Positions 48,969 through 56,179 of a stretch of 56,179 nucleotides of DNA are shown in pieces. This DNA comes from Lachnospiraceae bacterium. GTDB lineage: Bacteria; Bacillota; Clostridia; Lachnospirales; Lachnospiraceae. The notes below the pieces were generated by a model. It was not told the DNA's origin. It saw only the letters and a program-made list of their open reading frames with translations, and searched no databases. Made by a program: the position numbers and the translations under genes. Location of the stretch: positions 1 to 56,179 of the forward strand of contig VSOB01000013.1 in assembly GCA_009774625.1 (NCBI GenBank). The letters are read 5' to 3'. Position 1 is the first letter of the stretch. Each line of letters opens with the position of its first letter.

Positions 48969-51119
48969 ATGGCGGAGAAAGAGAAAAAAATAGATTTTAC
49001 CAATCCCCGGTATTATACCAACCGGGAACTGAGCTGGATTTTATTTAATACCCGTGTTCTGAACGAAGCAAGAGACAAAGCCAATCCGTTGTTTGAACGG
49101 CTGAAGTTTCTGAGCATCACGGCCTCCAATCTGGATGAATTTTTTATGATCCGTGTGGCTTCTCTGAAGGATATGGTGGCGGTTAAGTACGAAAAGCCGG
49201 ATATTGCAGGCATGACGCCTCAGGAACAGCTAAAGGCGCTGGACCAGGCTACCCATGAGCTGGTGAATATGCAGTATTCCACTTATACACGCTCTATCCT
49301 GCCGCTTCTGGAAAAGAACGGTCTGCATGTGATACAGGCCCATGAGGATCTGTCCAGGACAGAGGGGGAATATGTGGACCGGTATTTTAAAGACAATGTC
49401 TATCCGGTGCTTACGCCTATGGCGGTGGATTCGTCCAGACCCTTTCCGCTGATCCGCAACAAATCCCTGAATATCGGTGCGCTGGTGAGGAAAAAGGGAG
49501 AGGGCAAGGAGCTGGAGTTTGCCACGGTCCAGGTGCCCAGCGTGTTGCCGCGTATCGTGGAAATACCTTCTAAGGATGGTGTCCGAAAGGTGATTTTACT
49601 GGAAGAGATCATAGAAAAGAACATGGAAAAGCTGTTTTTAAGCTATGATATCGTCTGCGCCCATCCGTTCCGTATCATGAGAAATGCAGATCTGACCATT
49701 GAAGAAGATGAAGCGGCGGATCTTTTAAAGGAAATCGAAAAACAGTTGAAAAAGCGGCAGTGGGGCAAGGCTATCCGCCTGGAGGTGGAGGCCGGGATCG
49801 ACAAAAAGCTGCTGAAGATCATAGAAAAAGAGCTGCATATCAAAGAGGAAGATCTGTACCGGATTCCAGGGCCGCTGGATCTGACCTTCCTGATGAAGAT
49901 GTATGGGATGGAAGGCTTTGACCATCTGAAAAAGCCGGGCTACACACCCCAGCCTGTTCCGGAAATGGAAGGAGAGGGCAGTATTTTTGAGAAGATTCAG
50001 AAAGGGGATATCCTGCTCTTCCATCCTTATCAGACGTTTACGCCTGTGGTGGACTTTATCAAACAGGCAGCCAGAGATCCCCAAGTGTTGGCGATCAAGC
50101 AGACGCTGTACCGGGTCAGCGGAAATTCACCGATTATTGCAGCGCTGGCGCAGGCGGCAGAAAACGGCAAGCAGGTTTCCGTGCTGGTGGAGCTGAAAGC
50201 ACGGTTTGATGAGGAAAACAATATTGTCTGGGCGAAGATGCTGGAAAAGGCAGGCTGTCATGTGATCTATGGTCTGGTGGGGCTGAAAACCCACAGTAAG
50301 ATCACACTGGTGGTACGCAGAGAAGAGGAAGGGATCGCCAGGTATGTGCATCTGGGAACCGGCAATTATAACGATGCTACAGCGAAATTGTATACAGATA
50401 CAGGACTTCTGACCTGCAGCGAGGCCATCGGCGAGGATGCCACTGCCGTATTCAATATGCTGTCCGGATATTCGGAACCGCTGAGCTGGAATAAACTGTC
50501 GCTGGCGCCTCTGTGGCTGAAAGACAGATTTCTGTCTATGATCCGCAGGGAGACGGAGTATGCACGTAAGGGCAGAAAGGCCAAAATCATTGCAAAGGTA
50601 AACTCTCTGTGTGACAGAGATATGATTGAGGCATTGTATGAGGCCAGCACCGCCGGAGTTAAGATCCAGTTGATTATCCGGGGCATCTGCTGTCTGCGTG
50701 TGGGTATACCGGGGGTCAGTGAAAACATCAAGGTACGTTCCATCGTAGGCAATTTCCTGGAACACAGCCGTATTTTTTATTTTGAGAATGACGGGGAACC
50801 GGAAGTGTACATGGGCAGTGCGGACTGGATGCCAAGAAATCTGGAGCGCCGGGTGGAAATTTTATTCCCCATAGAAAAAGAAGAATTAAAGCAGCGTGTG
50901 ATACACATACTGGACTGGCAGCTAAAAGACAATGTAAAGGCCAATATCCTGACAAAAGACAATGTTTATGAAAAGGTGGACGGACGGGGCAAGGAACGTC
51001 TGGATTCCCAGGAGGCTTTCTGTCAGGAGGCCATGGAGCAGGCAAAGAGGCAGGAAGCGGTATATTCCAATCGTACCTTTATTCCGGAAACTCACATTGC
51101 CTATGAAGAGGAAGAATAA
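48969..51119 (+). CDS. ppk: Polyphosphate kinase 1
   Basis: Reversibly polymerises ATP gamma-phosphate into polyphosphate. The 716 residues show the four-domain layout: N-R-E-L-S-W-I-L-F-N at the start, H-P-Y-Q-T-F, the autophosphorylated His in K-T-H-S-K-I, L-G-T-G-N-Y-N-D and G-S-A-D-W-M-P-R-N. Full family length. AGG-containing spacing fits a 2-base gap from ppx. Confidence 0.96.
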   Translation: MAEKEKKIDFTNPRYYTNRELSWILFNTRVLNEARDKANPLFERLKFLSITASNLDEFFMIRVASLKDMVAVKYEKPDIAGMTPQEQLKALDQATHELVNMQYSTYTRSILPLLEKNGLHVIQAHEDLSRTEGEYVDRYFKDNVYPVLTPMAVDSSRPFPLIRNKSLNIGALVRKKGEGKELEFATVQVPSVLPRIVEIPSKDGVRKVILLEEIIEKNMEKLFLSYDIVCAHPFRIMRNADLTIEEDEAADLLKEIEKQLKKRQWGKAIRLEVEAGIDKKLLKIIEKELHIKEEDLYRIPGPLDLTFLMKMYGMEGFDHLKKPGYTPQPVPEMEGEGSIFEKIQKGDILLFHPYQTFTPVVDFIKQAARDPQVLAIKQTLYRVSGNSPIIAALAQAAENGKQVSVLVELKARFDEENNIVWAKMLEKAGCHVIYGLVGLKTHSKITLVVRREEEGIARYVHLGTGNYNDATAKLYTDTGLLTCSEAIGEDATAVFNMLSGYSEPLSWNKLSLAPLWLKDRFLSMIRRETEYARKGRKAKIIAKVNSLCDRDMIEALYEASTAGVKIQLIIRGICCLRVGIPGVSENIKVRSIVGNFLEHSRIFYFENDGEPEVYMGSADWMPRNLERRVEILFPIEKEELKQRVIHILDWQLKDNVKANILTKDNVYEKVDGRGKERLDSQEAFCQEAMEQAKRQEAVYSNRTFIPETHIAYEEEE

Positions 51120-51122
51120 CGC

Positions 51123-51746
51123 ATGAAAGAGAAGGCAATCATTCTGGCTTCCGCTTCTCCCCGCAGGAAGGAGCTGCTGGCTCTGATGGGGCTGACCTTT
51201 CGGGTCGTACCCAGCCGGAAAGAGGAGATCGCAGAGGGAGATACCCCGGCCCATATCGTGGAACATTTGTCCCGGCAAAAGGCGGAGGATGTGGCATCAG
51301 GGCTGCAGGAGCAGGATGCACTGGTAATCGGCGCCGATACCATTGTAGTCTGTGACGGAACTGTGATGGGAAAGCCGCGTACAGAGGAAGAGGCTTTTGC
51401 CATGCTGAGCAGACTGCAGGGAAAGACCCATGAAGTATATACCGGCGTGACCCTGGTCTGCGTGGAAGGGATGGATAAAACATGTGAGACATTTTCCAGA
51501 AAAGCATCGGTTACGGTGCATCCAATGGAGGATGCAGAGATATGGGAGTATATCCGCAAAGGAGAATCTCTGGATAAGGCAGGCGGTTACGGGATTCAGG
51601 GCAGCTTTGCCATGTATGTGGATGAAATACAGGGAGAGTACAACACGGTGCTGGGCCTTCCCATTGCAGGATTGTATCAGGCACTGAAAAAATATCGTCA
51701 GGAAGGGAAAGGTTCTTTCTCCCTTCCGTCAGGAGTATGTATATGA
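51123..51746 (+). CDS. maf: Maf-family nucleoside triphosphate pyrophosphatase
   Basis: A 207-residue Maf protein that hydrolyses non-canonical or house-cleaning nucleotides (dTTP/UTP group). Signature L-A-S-A-S-P-R-R-K-E-L-L at the N-terminus, G-A-D-T-I-V, and G-G-Y-G-I-Q-G in the C-terminal half. It starts 3 bases after ppk and overlaps the HAD gene by 4 bases. Confidence 0.93.
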   Translation: MKEKAIILASASPRRKELLALMGLTFRVVPSRKEEIAEGDTPAHIVEHLSRQKAEDVASGLQEQDALVIGADTIVVCDGTVMGKPRTEEEAFAMLSRLQGKTHEVYTGVTLVCVEGMDKTCETFSRKASVTVHPMEDAEIWEYIRKGESLDKAGGYGIQGSFAMYVDEIQGEYNTVLGLPIAGLYQALKKYRQEGKGSFSLPSGVCI

Positions 51747-52393
51747 AGAAAGCGGTCGTTTTTGATTTGGACGGTACTTTGTCGGATTCTCTTGTGTCCA
51801 TTGCCTACTGTGCCAACCGGGCGCTGGAGGCATTTGGCCTTACAACCTTTGAGAATGACAGGTACAAATATTTTGTGGGGGACGGCGCTGCGGAGCTGAT
51901 CCGCCGTACGCTGCGCAGTCAGGAAAGGGACAGGACGGATCTGTATGAGCAGGTCAGGGCGGAGTATGACCGGCTGTTTGCAGTGGACTGTATGTATCAG
52001 GTAAAACCCTATGAGGGCATCCCGGAGCTGCTTGCAGAGCTGAAAAAAAGGAACATTTTGACGGCAGTATTTTCCAATAAGCCCCATCCCAATACTTGTA
52101 AAGTGATCCATGATCTGTTTGGTGAAGGGGTGTTTGATGCGGTGCAGGGACAGCATGATAAAATTGCCAGAAAACCCAGTCCGGACGGAGTGTTTCTGAT
52201 CGGAGAAAAGCTGGGAGTCCAGATTTCAGATATGCTGTATGTGGGTGATACCAATACGGATATGCAGACAGGAAAGGGAGCCGGCGCCTTTACAGTAGGT
52301 GTGTTGTGGGGATTCCGCGACCGGGAAGAGTTGGAAGAAAACCATGCAGATGCCATTATTTCCCATCCTCTGGAATTGCTGGCATATTTGTAG
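51743..52393 (+). CDS. HAD-family hydrolase (phosphoglycolate phosphatase-like)
   Basis: A 216-residue haloacid-dehalogenase phosphatase. Motif I F-D-L-D-G-T-L-S-D-S, motif II F-S-N-K-P, motif III K-P-S-P, motif IV V-G-D-T-N-T-D. The helical cap follows motif I. AGGAG lies about 8 bases before the ATG. Coupled to maf. Substrate not predictable. Confidence 0.9.
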   Translation: MKKAVVFDLDGTLSDSLVSIAYCANRALEAFGLTTFENDRYKYFVGDGAAELIRRTLRSQERDRTDLYEQVRAEYDRLFAVDCMYQVKPYEGIPELLAELKKRNILTAVFSNKPHPNTCKVIHDLFGEGVFDAVQGQHDKIARKPSPDGVFLIGEKLGVQISDMLYVGDTNTDMQTGKGAGAFTVGVLWGFRDREELEENHADAIISHPLELLAYL

Positions 52394-52440
52394 ACGTTAT
52401 CCGTGCAAAGCCAGGAAAATGTCAGGAAAGGAGAGAACAT

Positions 52441-52701
52441 ATGCAGTTTGATGATGCGGTAATACAGTGTTTTTTGGACCATCAGCTTCAGTTGTTTCCG
52501 GAAGCGGTGGCGGAAAGCCCGGAGGAGGCGAAGCATTTTCTGGAAGAGTGCATGGCGGTGGTGGTGGATTCACCCGAAGCTGTGCTGGAATACTTTGATG
52601 CGGAAGGGATCGACGTGGACGGTGCCGATCCGGATACCATTCTGGAGGCAGAAGAGGTATTCGAAATCGGCGACGGCAGATATCTGGTGGTAGAAGGCTG
52701 A
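52441..52701 (+). CDS. Small acidic conserved protein
   Basis: An 86-residue, strongly acidic protein with blocks F-P-E-A-V-A-E-S-P-E-E-A, A-V-V-V-D-S-P-E-A-V and a C-terminal G-D-G-R-Y-L-V-V-E-G. AAAGGAGAG stands before the ATG. I recall relatives in Lachnospiraceae being loosely labelled glyoxalase, but I see no metal ligands. Function unknown; it follows the HAD gene in the same orientation. Confidence 0.7.
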   Translation: MQFDDAVIQCFLDHQLQLFPEAVAESPEEAKHFLEECMAVVVDSPEAVLEYFDAEGIDVDGADPDTILEAEEVFEIGDGRYLVVEG

Positions 52702-52737
52702 GAAGGATAATGATTCAGATAAGCCAGGTTTGACAGG

Positions 52738-53556
52738 TCAGGGCAGATCAAAAAACTCTCTGAGAAAGGGGACCAGCCCGTCGTGGTTATTATCTTTTTT
52801 TGTGATCACATCGGCGGCGGCCTTTGCGCCGGCGGAGCCGTTGCACATGGCGATACCCAGTCCGGCAGCCTCCAGCATGGAAATATCATTGTCCTGATCG
52901 CCTGCCGACATGGTATGGGAAATGGGTACCTGAAGATGAGCCGCCAGTCGTTTCAGGGCGGCTCCTTTTCCGGCGGCGGCAGGAAACATTTCCAGCAGCC
53001 GGTCTGTGGAGCAGATCAGTGTTACACGTCCCTCAGCCCAGGGAAGCAGGGAATCCCGCAGCGCTTCTATGACAGAGCGGTCTTTCAGACTGATGGCAAG
53101 GCATTTAAAGGGAGGTTTATCCAGAACGCTTGTTATGTTATCTTCCAGGATCACAGGCAGATGTATGGTTTTCCGATAAAAAGCAAGCTCCGGCGTGGAG
53201 CCTGCGGAAACGATAGCATCGTCGGTATAGGCATGGCAGTGGATGTCTGCCTGCTTTGCCGCCTGCAGGAGATAGCTGGTTTCTTCCATGGTCAGCCGGA
53301 TCTCGGAAATCCGCTCCCCGCTCTCGGCATTTACGATCAGTCCTCCGTTATAAGCTATGTAAAAAAGGCCTCTGTCGCTGATGGGCAGAAGGCGGCGGGC
53401 CTCCAGAATGCTGTTAAGAGGTCTGCCGGAGGTAAGCGCGATATAATGTCCGGCTTTCGTCAATTGCTCCACAGCTTCCAGCGTGGCCTTTGTCATTGTT
53501 TTTTCTGTTGTCAGAAGTGTTTCATCCAAATCTGTGAAAAAAATCTTACGTTCCAT
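52738..53556 (-). CDS. Cof-type HAD hydrolase
   Basis: A 272-residue HAD-IIB phosphatase: F-T-D-L-D-E-T-L-L (motif I, with Glu in place of Gly), T-S-G-R-P (motif II), K-G-A-A-L-K (motif III) and A-G-D-Q-D-N-D (motif IV), with a large inserted C2 cap. Likely acts on sugar phosphates or flavin/vitamin B6 phosphates. Overlaps the PHP gene by 11 bases. Confidence 0.9.
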   Translation of the reverse strand: MERKIFFTDLDETLLTTEKTMTKATLEAVEQLTKAGHYIALTSGRPLNSILEARRLLPISDRGLFYIAYNGGLIVNAESGERISEIRLTMEETSYLLQAAKQADIHCHAYTDDAIVSAGSTPELAFYRKTIHLPVILEDNITSVLDKPPFKCLAISLKDRSVIEALRDSLLPWAEGRVTLICSTDRLLEMFPAAAGKGAALKRLAAHLQVPISHTMSAGDQDNDISMLEAAGLGIAMCNGSAGAKAAADVITKKDNNHDGLVPFLREFFDLP

Positions 53557-54391
53557 TTTGTCTCTCCTTCAGCTCATCCAGAATACTGTCAGGCACATAC
53601 AGGCTGCCTTTTCCAGTTCCCATTTCGATGTCCGGTTTATGGGCGCCGTGAAAATCAGAACCGCCGGTAATCAACAGACCATACTGGGCGGCAAGGCTTT
53701 TCATATGGATTTCTTCGCCGGGGGTATAGGTGGAGTACAGGGCCTCGATACCTGCCAGCCCGTTTTCTGTCAGAATCTTTACAAGCCGGCTCAGCCGGGC
53801 GTCACTCATATGGTAGAGGGGCGGATGGGCCAGTACGGGAATACCGCCTGCCTCTCTGATCAGCCGCACTGCCTGTATGGGAGTTACCTTTTCACGGGGG
53901 ACAAAGCAGGGAGCCTGATCTCCGATCAGCCGTTCGAAGGCTTCCGGCATACTTGCCACTACGCCGTGTGTCAGCAGATATCTGGCATAATGGGCCCTTG
54001 TAATCACTGCGCCGGGAAATGCCCTGCACAGTTTTTCATAGGTGATATCCGTATGGGCATATTCCCGCAGTTTTTGGCACATGTTTTTATTGCGCTGGGT
54101 TCTGGATGCAATAAATCCTTCCAGAGCGGATAAAAAAACAGGTGCTTTGTAATCAATCAAAAGGCCCAGCACATGAATGTCTTTCTCTTCATAACAGGTG
54201 GAAAATTCGATGCCGGGCAGTACGGTAACCGGCCTGCCTGCCGATGCCCGGATCGCCTCGTCCAGCCCTTCCGTAGTATCATGGTCGGTCAGGGCAAATG
54301 CACCGATCCCCTTTTCCATGGCAAGGTCTACCAGTTGGGAAGGGGTCAGTGTACCGTCGGATTTGTTGGAATGTACATGCAGATCAATCAT
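53546..54391 (-). CDS. PHP-domain phosphatase (nucleoside 3',5'-bisphosphate type)
   Basis: A 281-residue PHP enzyme: D-L-H-V-H-S-N-K-S-D-G-T, T-D-H-D-T-T-E-G, G-I-E-F-S, L-A-H-P and G-G-S-D-F-H-G make up the tri-metal site. The pattern matches the YciV/RnmAM-like group that hydrolyses 3',5'-nucleoside bisphosphates or trims short RNA ends. A second, less similar PHP gene lies near 14.5 kb. Confidence 0.88.
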   Translation of the reverse strand: MIDLHVHSNKSDGTLTPSQLVDLAMEKGIGAFALTDHDTTEGLDEAIRASAGRPVTVLPGIEFSTCYEEKDIHVLGLLIDYKAPVFLSALEGFIASRTQRNKNMCQKLREYAHTDITYEKLCRAFPGAVITRAHYARYLLTHGVVASMPEAFERLIGDQAPCFVPREKVTPIQAVRLIREAGGIPVLAHPPLYHMSDARLSRLVKILTENGLAGIEALYSTYTPGEEIHMKSLAAQYGLLITGGSDFHGAHKPDIEMGTGKGSLYVPDSILDELKERQNGT

Positions 54392-54406
54392 AGACAGTCC
54401 CGCCTT

Positions 54407-56044
54407 TTAATTTTCATCGTCCTCTTTCTGGGCCGTGTATACAGTCCGTTTTCTGGCCATTTCGTCACTTTCCAGATATTCGTCATAGGTGGTGATCTTG
54501 TCGATCAGCGTTCCGTCAGGCAGGATTTCCATAATGCGGTTGGCGGTTGTCTGTACAAACTGATGGTCGTGACAGGAAAACAGAGCCACACCGGAAAACT
54601 TTATCAGACCGTTATTTAATGCAGTGATGGACTCCATATCCAGATGGTTGGTCGGTTCGTCCAGAATCAGGCAGTTGGCACCGGAAATCATCATTTTGGA
54701 GAGCAGGCACCGTACCTTTTCCCCGCCGGACAGTACCTTTACCTTTTTTACGCCGTCCTCACCGGCAAAGAGCATACGTCCCAGAAAACCACGGACATAG
54801 GTGACGTCTTTGACGGCGGAATAGCCGGTGAGCCAGTCTGCAATAGTCAGATCATTGTTAAATTCTTCTGTGCTGTCTTTGGGGAAGTAGGCCTGTGAGG
54901 TGGTGACGCCCCATTTATAGGATCCTTCATCCGGTTCCATTTCGCCCGTCAGGATCTGAAACAGGGTGGTCTTTGCCAGTTCATTGCCGCCTACAAAGGC
55001 AACCTTATCATCATGTCCCAGAATAAAGGAAATATTGTCCAGTACCTTTTCTCCGCCTATGGTTTTGGAGATTCCTTCCACGGTCAGAACTTCATTTCCG
55101 ATCTCCCGTTCTGGCCTGAAATCAATATAAGGATATTTCCGGCTGGAAGGCTTGATCTCATCCAGTTCGATTTTTTCCAGCGCCCGCTTTCTGGAAGTGG
55201 CCTGCTTGGATTTGGAAGCATTGGCGGAGAAGCGGGAAATAAATTCCTGCAGTTCTTTGATTTTTTCTTCTTTTTTCTTATTGGCTTCTTTCATCTGTTT
55301 GATCAGAAGCTGGCTGGATTCAAACCAGAAGTCGTAGTTTCCGGCATAGAGCTGAATCTTGCCGTAATCAATATCGGCGGTATGGGTACATACTTTATTG
55401 AGAAAGTACCGGTCATGGGATACGACAATCACCGTATTGTCAAAGTTGATCAGAAATTCCTCCAGCCATGCAATGGCATCCAGATCCAGATGGTTGGTAG
55501 GCTCATCCAGCAGGAGGATATCCGGATTGCCGAACAGTGCCTTGGCCAGCAGTACCTTTACTTTTTCATTGCCGTTTAAATCTTTCATCACAGCGGTGTG
55601 ATACTGGGTGTCAATCCCCAGCCCGTTCAGCAGCATGGCAGCGTCAGACTCTGCTTCCCAGCCGTCCATTTCTGCAAATTCGGCTTCCAGTTCGCTGGCA
55701 CGGATGCCGTCCTCGTCAGAGAAATCCTCTTTTGCGTAGATGGCGTCTTTTTCTTTCATAATCTGGTAGAGCCGCTCATTTCCCATAATGACCACATCCA
55801 TCACCGGATACTCGTCATATTTAAAATGATCCTGCTCCAGAACGGAAAGACGCTGGCCGGGAGTCATGACAATATCGCCTTTGGTCGTCTCCAGCTGGCC
55901 GGAGAGGATTTTCAGGAAGGTGGATTTGCCTGCACCGTTGGCTCCGATAAGTCCATAACAGTTTCCTTCTGTAAATTTGATATTTACGTCCTCGAACAGG
56001 GCTTTTTTCCCAATCCGGAGAGTTACATTGTTTGCACTGATCAT
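54407..56044 (-). CDS. ABC-F family ATPase (YbiT/YkpA-like)
   Basis: A 545-residue soluble protein with two ABC domains joined by a charged linker; a ribosome-binding translation factor type. Domain 1: G-A-N-G-A-G-K-S-T and L-L-L-D-E-P-T-N-H-L-D; its signature reads L-N-G-N-E-K instead of L-S-G-G-E-K. Domain 2: signature L-S-G-G-E-K and L-I-L-D-E-P-T-N-H-L-D; its Walker A is weak (G-G-N-E-L-A-K-T-T). A longer in-frame ATG overlaps the promoter -10 and would not be transcribed; GAGG lies 9 bases before the chosen ATG. The next nearest neighbours suggest no antibiotic context. Confidence 0.92.
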   Translation of the reverse strand: MISANNVTLRIGKKALFEDVNIKFTEGNCYGLIGANGAGKSTFLKILSGQLETTKGDIVMTPGQRLSVLEQDHFKYDEYPVMDVVIMGNERLYQIMKEKDAIYAKEDFSDEDGIRASELEAEFAEMDGWEAESDAAMLLNGLGIDTQYHTAVMKDLNGNEKVKVLLAKALFGNPDILLLDEPTNHLDLDAIAWLEEFLINFDNTVIVVSHDRYFLNKVCTHTADIDYGKIQLYAGNYDFWFESSQLLIKQMKEANKKKEEKIKELQEFISRFSANASKSKQATSRKRALEKIELDEIKPSSRKYPYIDFRPEREIGNEVLTVEGISKTIGGEKVLDNISFILGHDDKVAFVGGNELAKTTLFQILTGEMEPDEGSYKWGVTTSQAYFPKDSTEEFNNDLTIADWLTGYSAVKDVTYVRGFLGRMLFAGEDGVKKVKVLSGGEKVRCLLSKMMISGANCLILDEPTNHLDMESITALNNGLIKFSGVALFSCHDHQFVQTTANRIMEILPDGTLIDKITTYDEYLESDEMARKRTVYTAQKEDDEN

Positions 56045-56086
56045 ATTGAAATCCTCATCATTTTCAGGTTTAAAGTCACTCCTATT

Positions 56087-56114
56087 ATTATACATAAAAG
56101 TTTCTCTTTTTCAA
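56087..56114 (-). promoter_or_regulatory. Promoter of the ABC-F gene
   Basis: On the minus strand TTGAAA, 16 bases, TATAAT; the start site falls near 56080, giving a leader of about 35 bases. It places the alternative upstream ATG outside the transcript. Confidence 0.65.
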
Positions 56115-56179
56115 GGAAAAATAGCGGATGTAAAGAAAATAAAAGTATGGTATACTTTTAAATAAAACCACAAAGGAGA

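Noticed and set aside
1..56179. tRNA, rRNA, CRISPR array or prophage structural genes
   Set aside because: No cloverleaf with CCA-type end, no regularly spaced repeats and no capsid, terminase or tail motifs were found by eye on either strand.

Overview
The window looks like a chromosomal segment of an anaerobic gut member of the Lachnospiraceae (Bacillota, Clostridia). Support: strong GGAGG-type ribosome binding sites, sigma-A promoters, a T-box leader, an AraC/Msm-type sugar operon, ABC-F and DUF5050 proteins, and genes packed into operons with 4-base ATGA overlaps. No rRNA, tRNA, CRISPR array or prophage module was seen. Most of the window is ordinary core genome; about 4.3 kb (roughly 21.6-25.9 kb) is an AT-richer scar of mobile-element and defence-gene relics.

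Layout. (1) 0.1-2.6 kb, minus: chemoreceptor followed by an FMN-binding lipoprotein. (2) 2.8-14.1 kb, plus: a tetrapyrrole/cobalamin operon encoding a CbiK-CbiL fusion, HemA, precorrin-2 dehydrogenase, a HemC-CobA-HemD triple fusion and HemB. Together they run from glutamyl-tRNA (HemL is absent here) to cobalt-factor III. It continues into an exported trypsin-like protein, two CobW-family GTPases, a YlmH-like S4 protein and a membrane protein, and ends in a bidirectional terminator. (3) 14.1-21.6 kb: PHP phosphoesterase, AraC regulator, and an alpha-galactoside uptake operon (binding protein, two permeases, GH36 alpha-galactosidase); the first permease carries an in-frame TGA. (4) 21.6-25.9 kb: remnants of an N-6 DNA methylase, a serine recombinase, an IS256-type element and an IS3-type element, then a compact candidate type I toxin-antitoxin locus (holin-like peptide with a convergent antisense RNA) and small membrane-protein debris. 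(5) 26-31.8 kb: secreted leucine-rich protein, a decayed hydrolase fused by deletion to a GrpB-family gene, a NADAR protein, and an ECF sigma/anti-sigma pair with a plausible autoregulatory promoter. (6) 31.9-35.0 kb: a tryptophan-specifier T-box controlling a TrpXYZ-type ABC importer. (7) 35.1-39.4 kb: hemerythrin, pyrI-pyrB, nitroreductase, MATE exporter, small membrane protein. (8) 39.5-43.6 kb: folate operon folC-folE-HD-folP-folBK. (9) 43.6-56.1 kb: DUF5050 protein, pheA, DUF815 ATPase, ppx-ppk, maf, HAD, a small acidic protein, a Cof-type HAD, PHP and ABC-F.

The points most worth a second look are the candidate type I toxin-antitoxin locus, the multi-enzyme fusions of the hem/cob operon (both SAM-methyltransferase domains have an altered glycine loop), the tandem CobW GTPases joined to that operon, the HD phosphohydrolase inside the folate operon, and the interrupted sugar permease.
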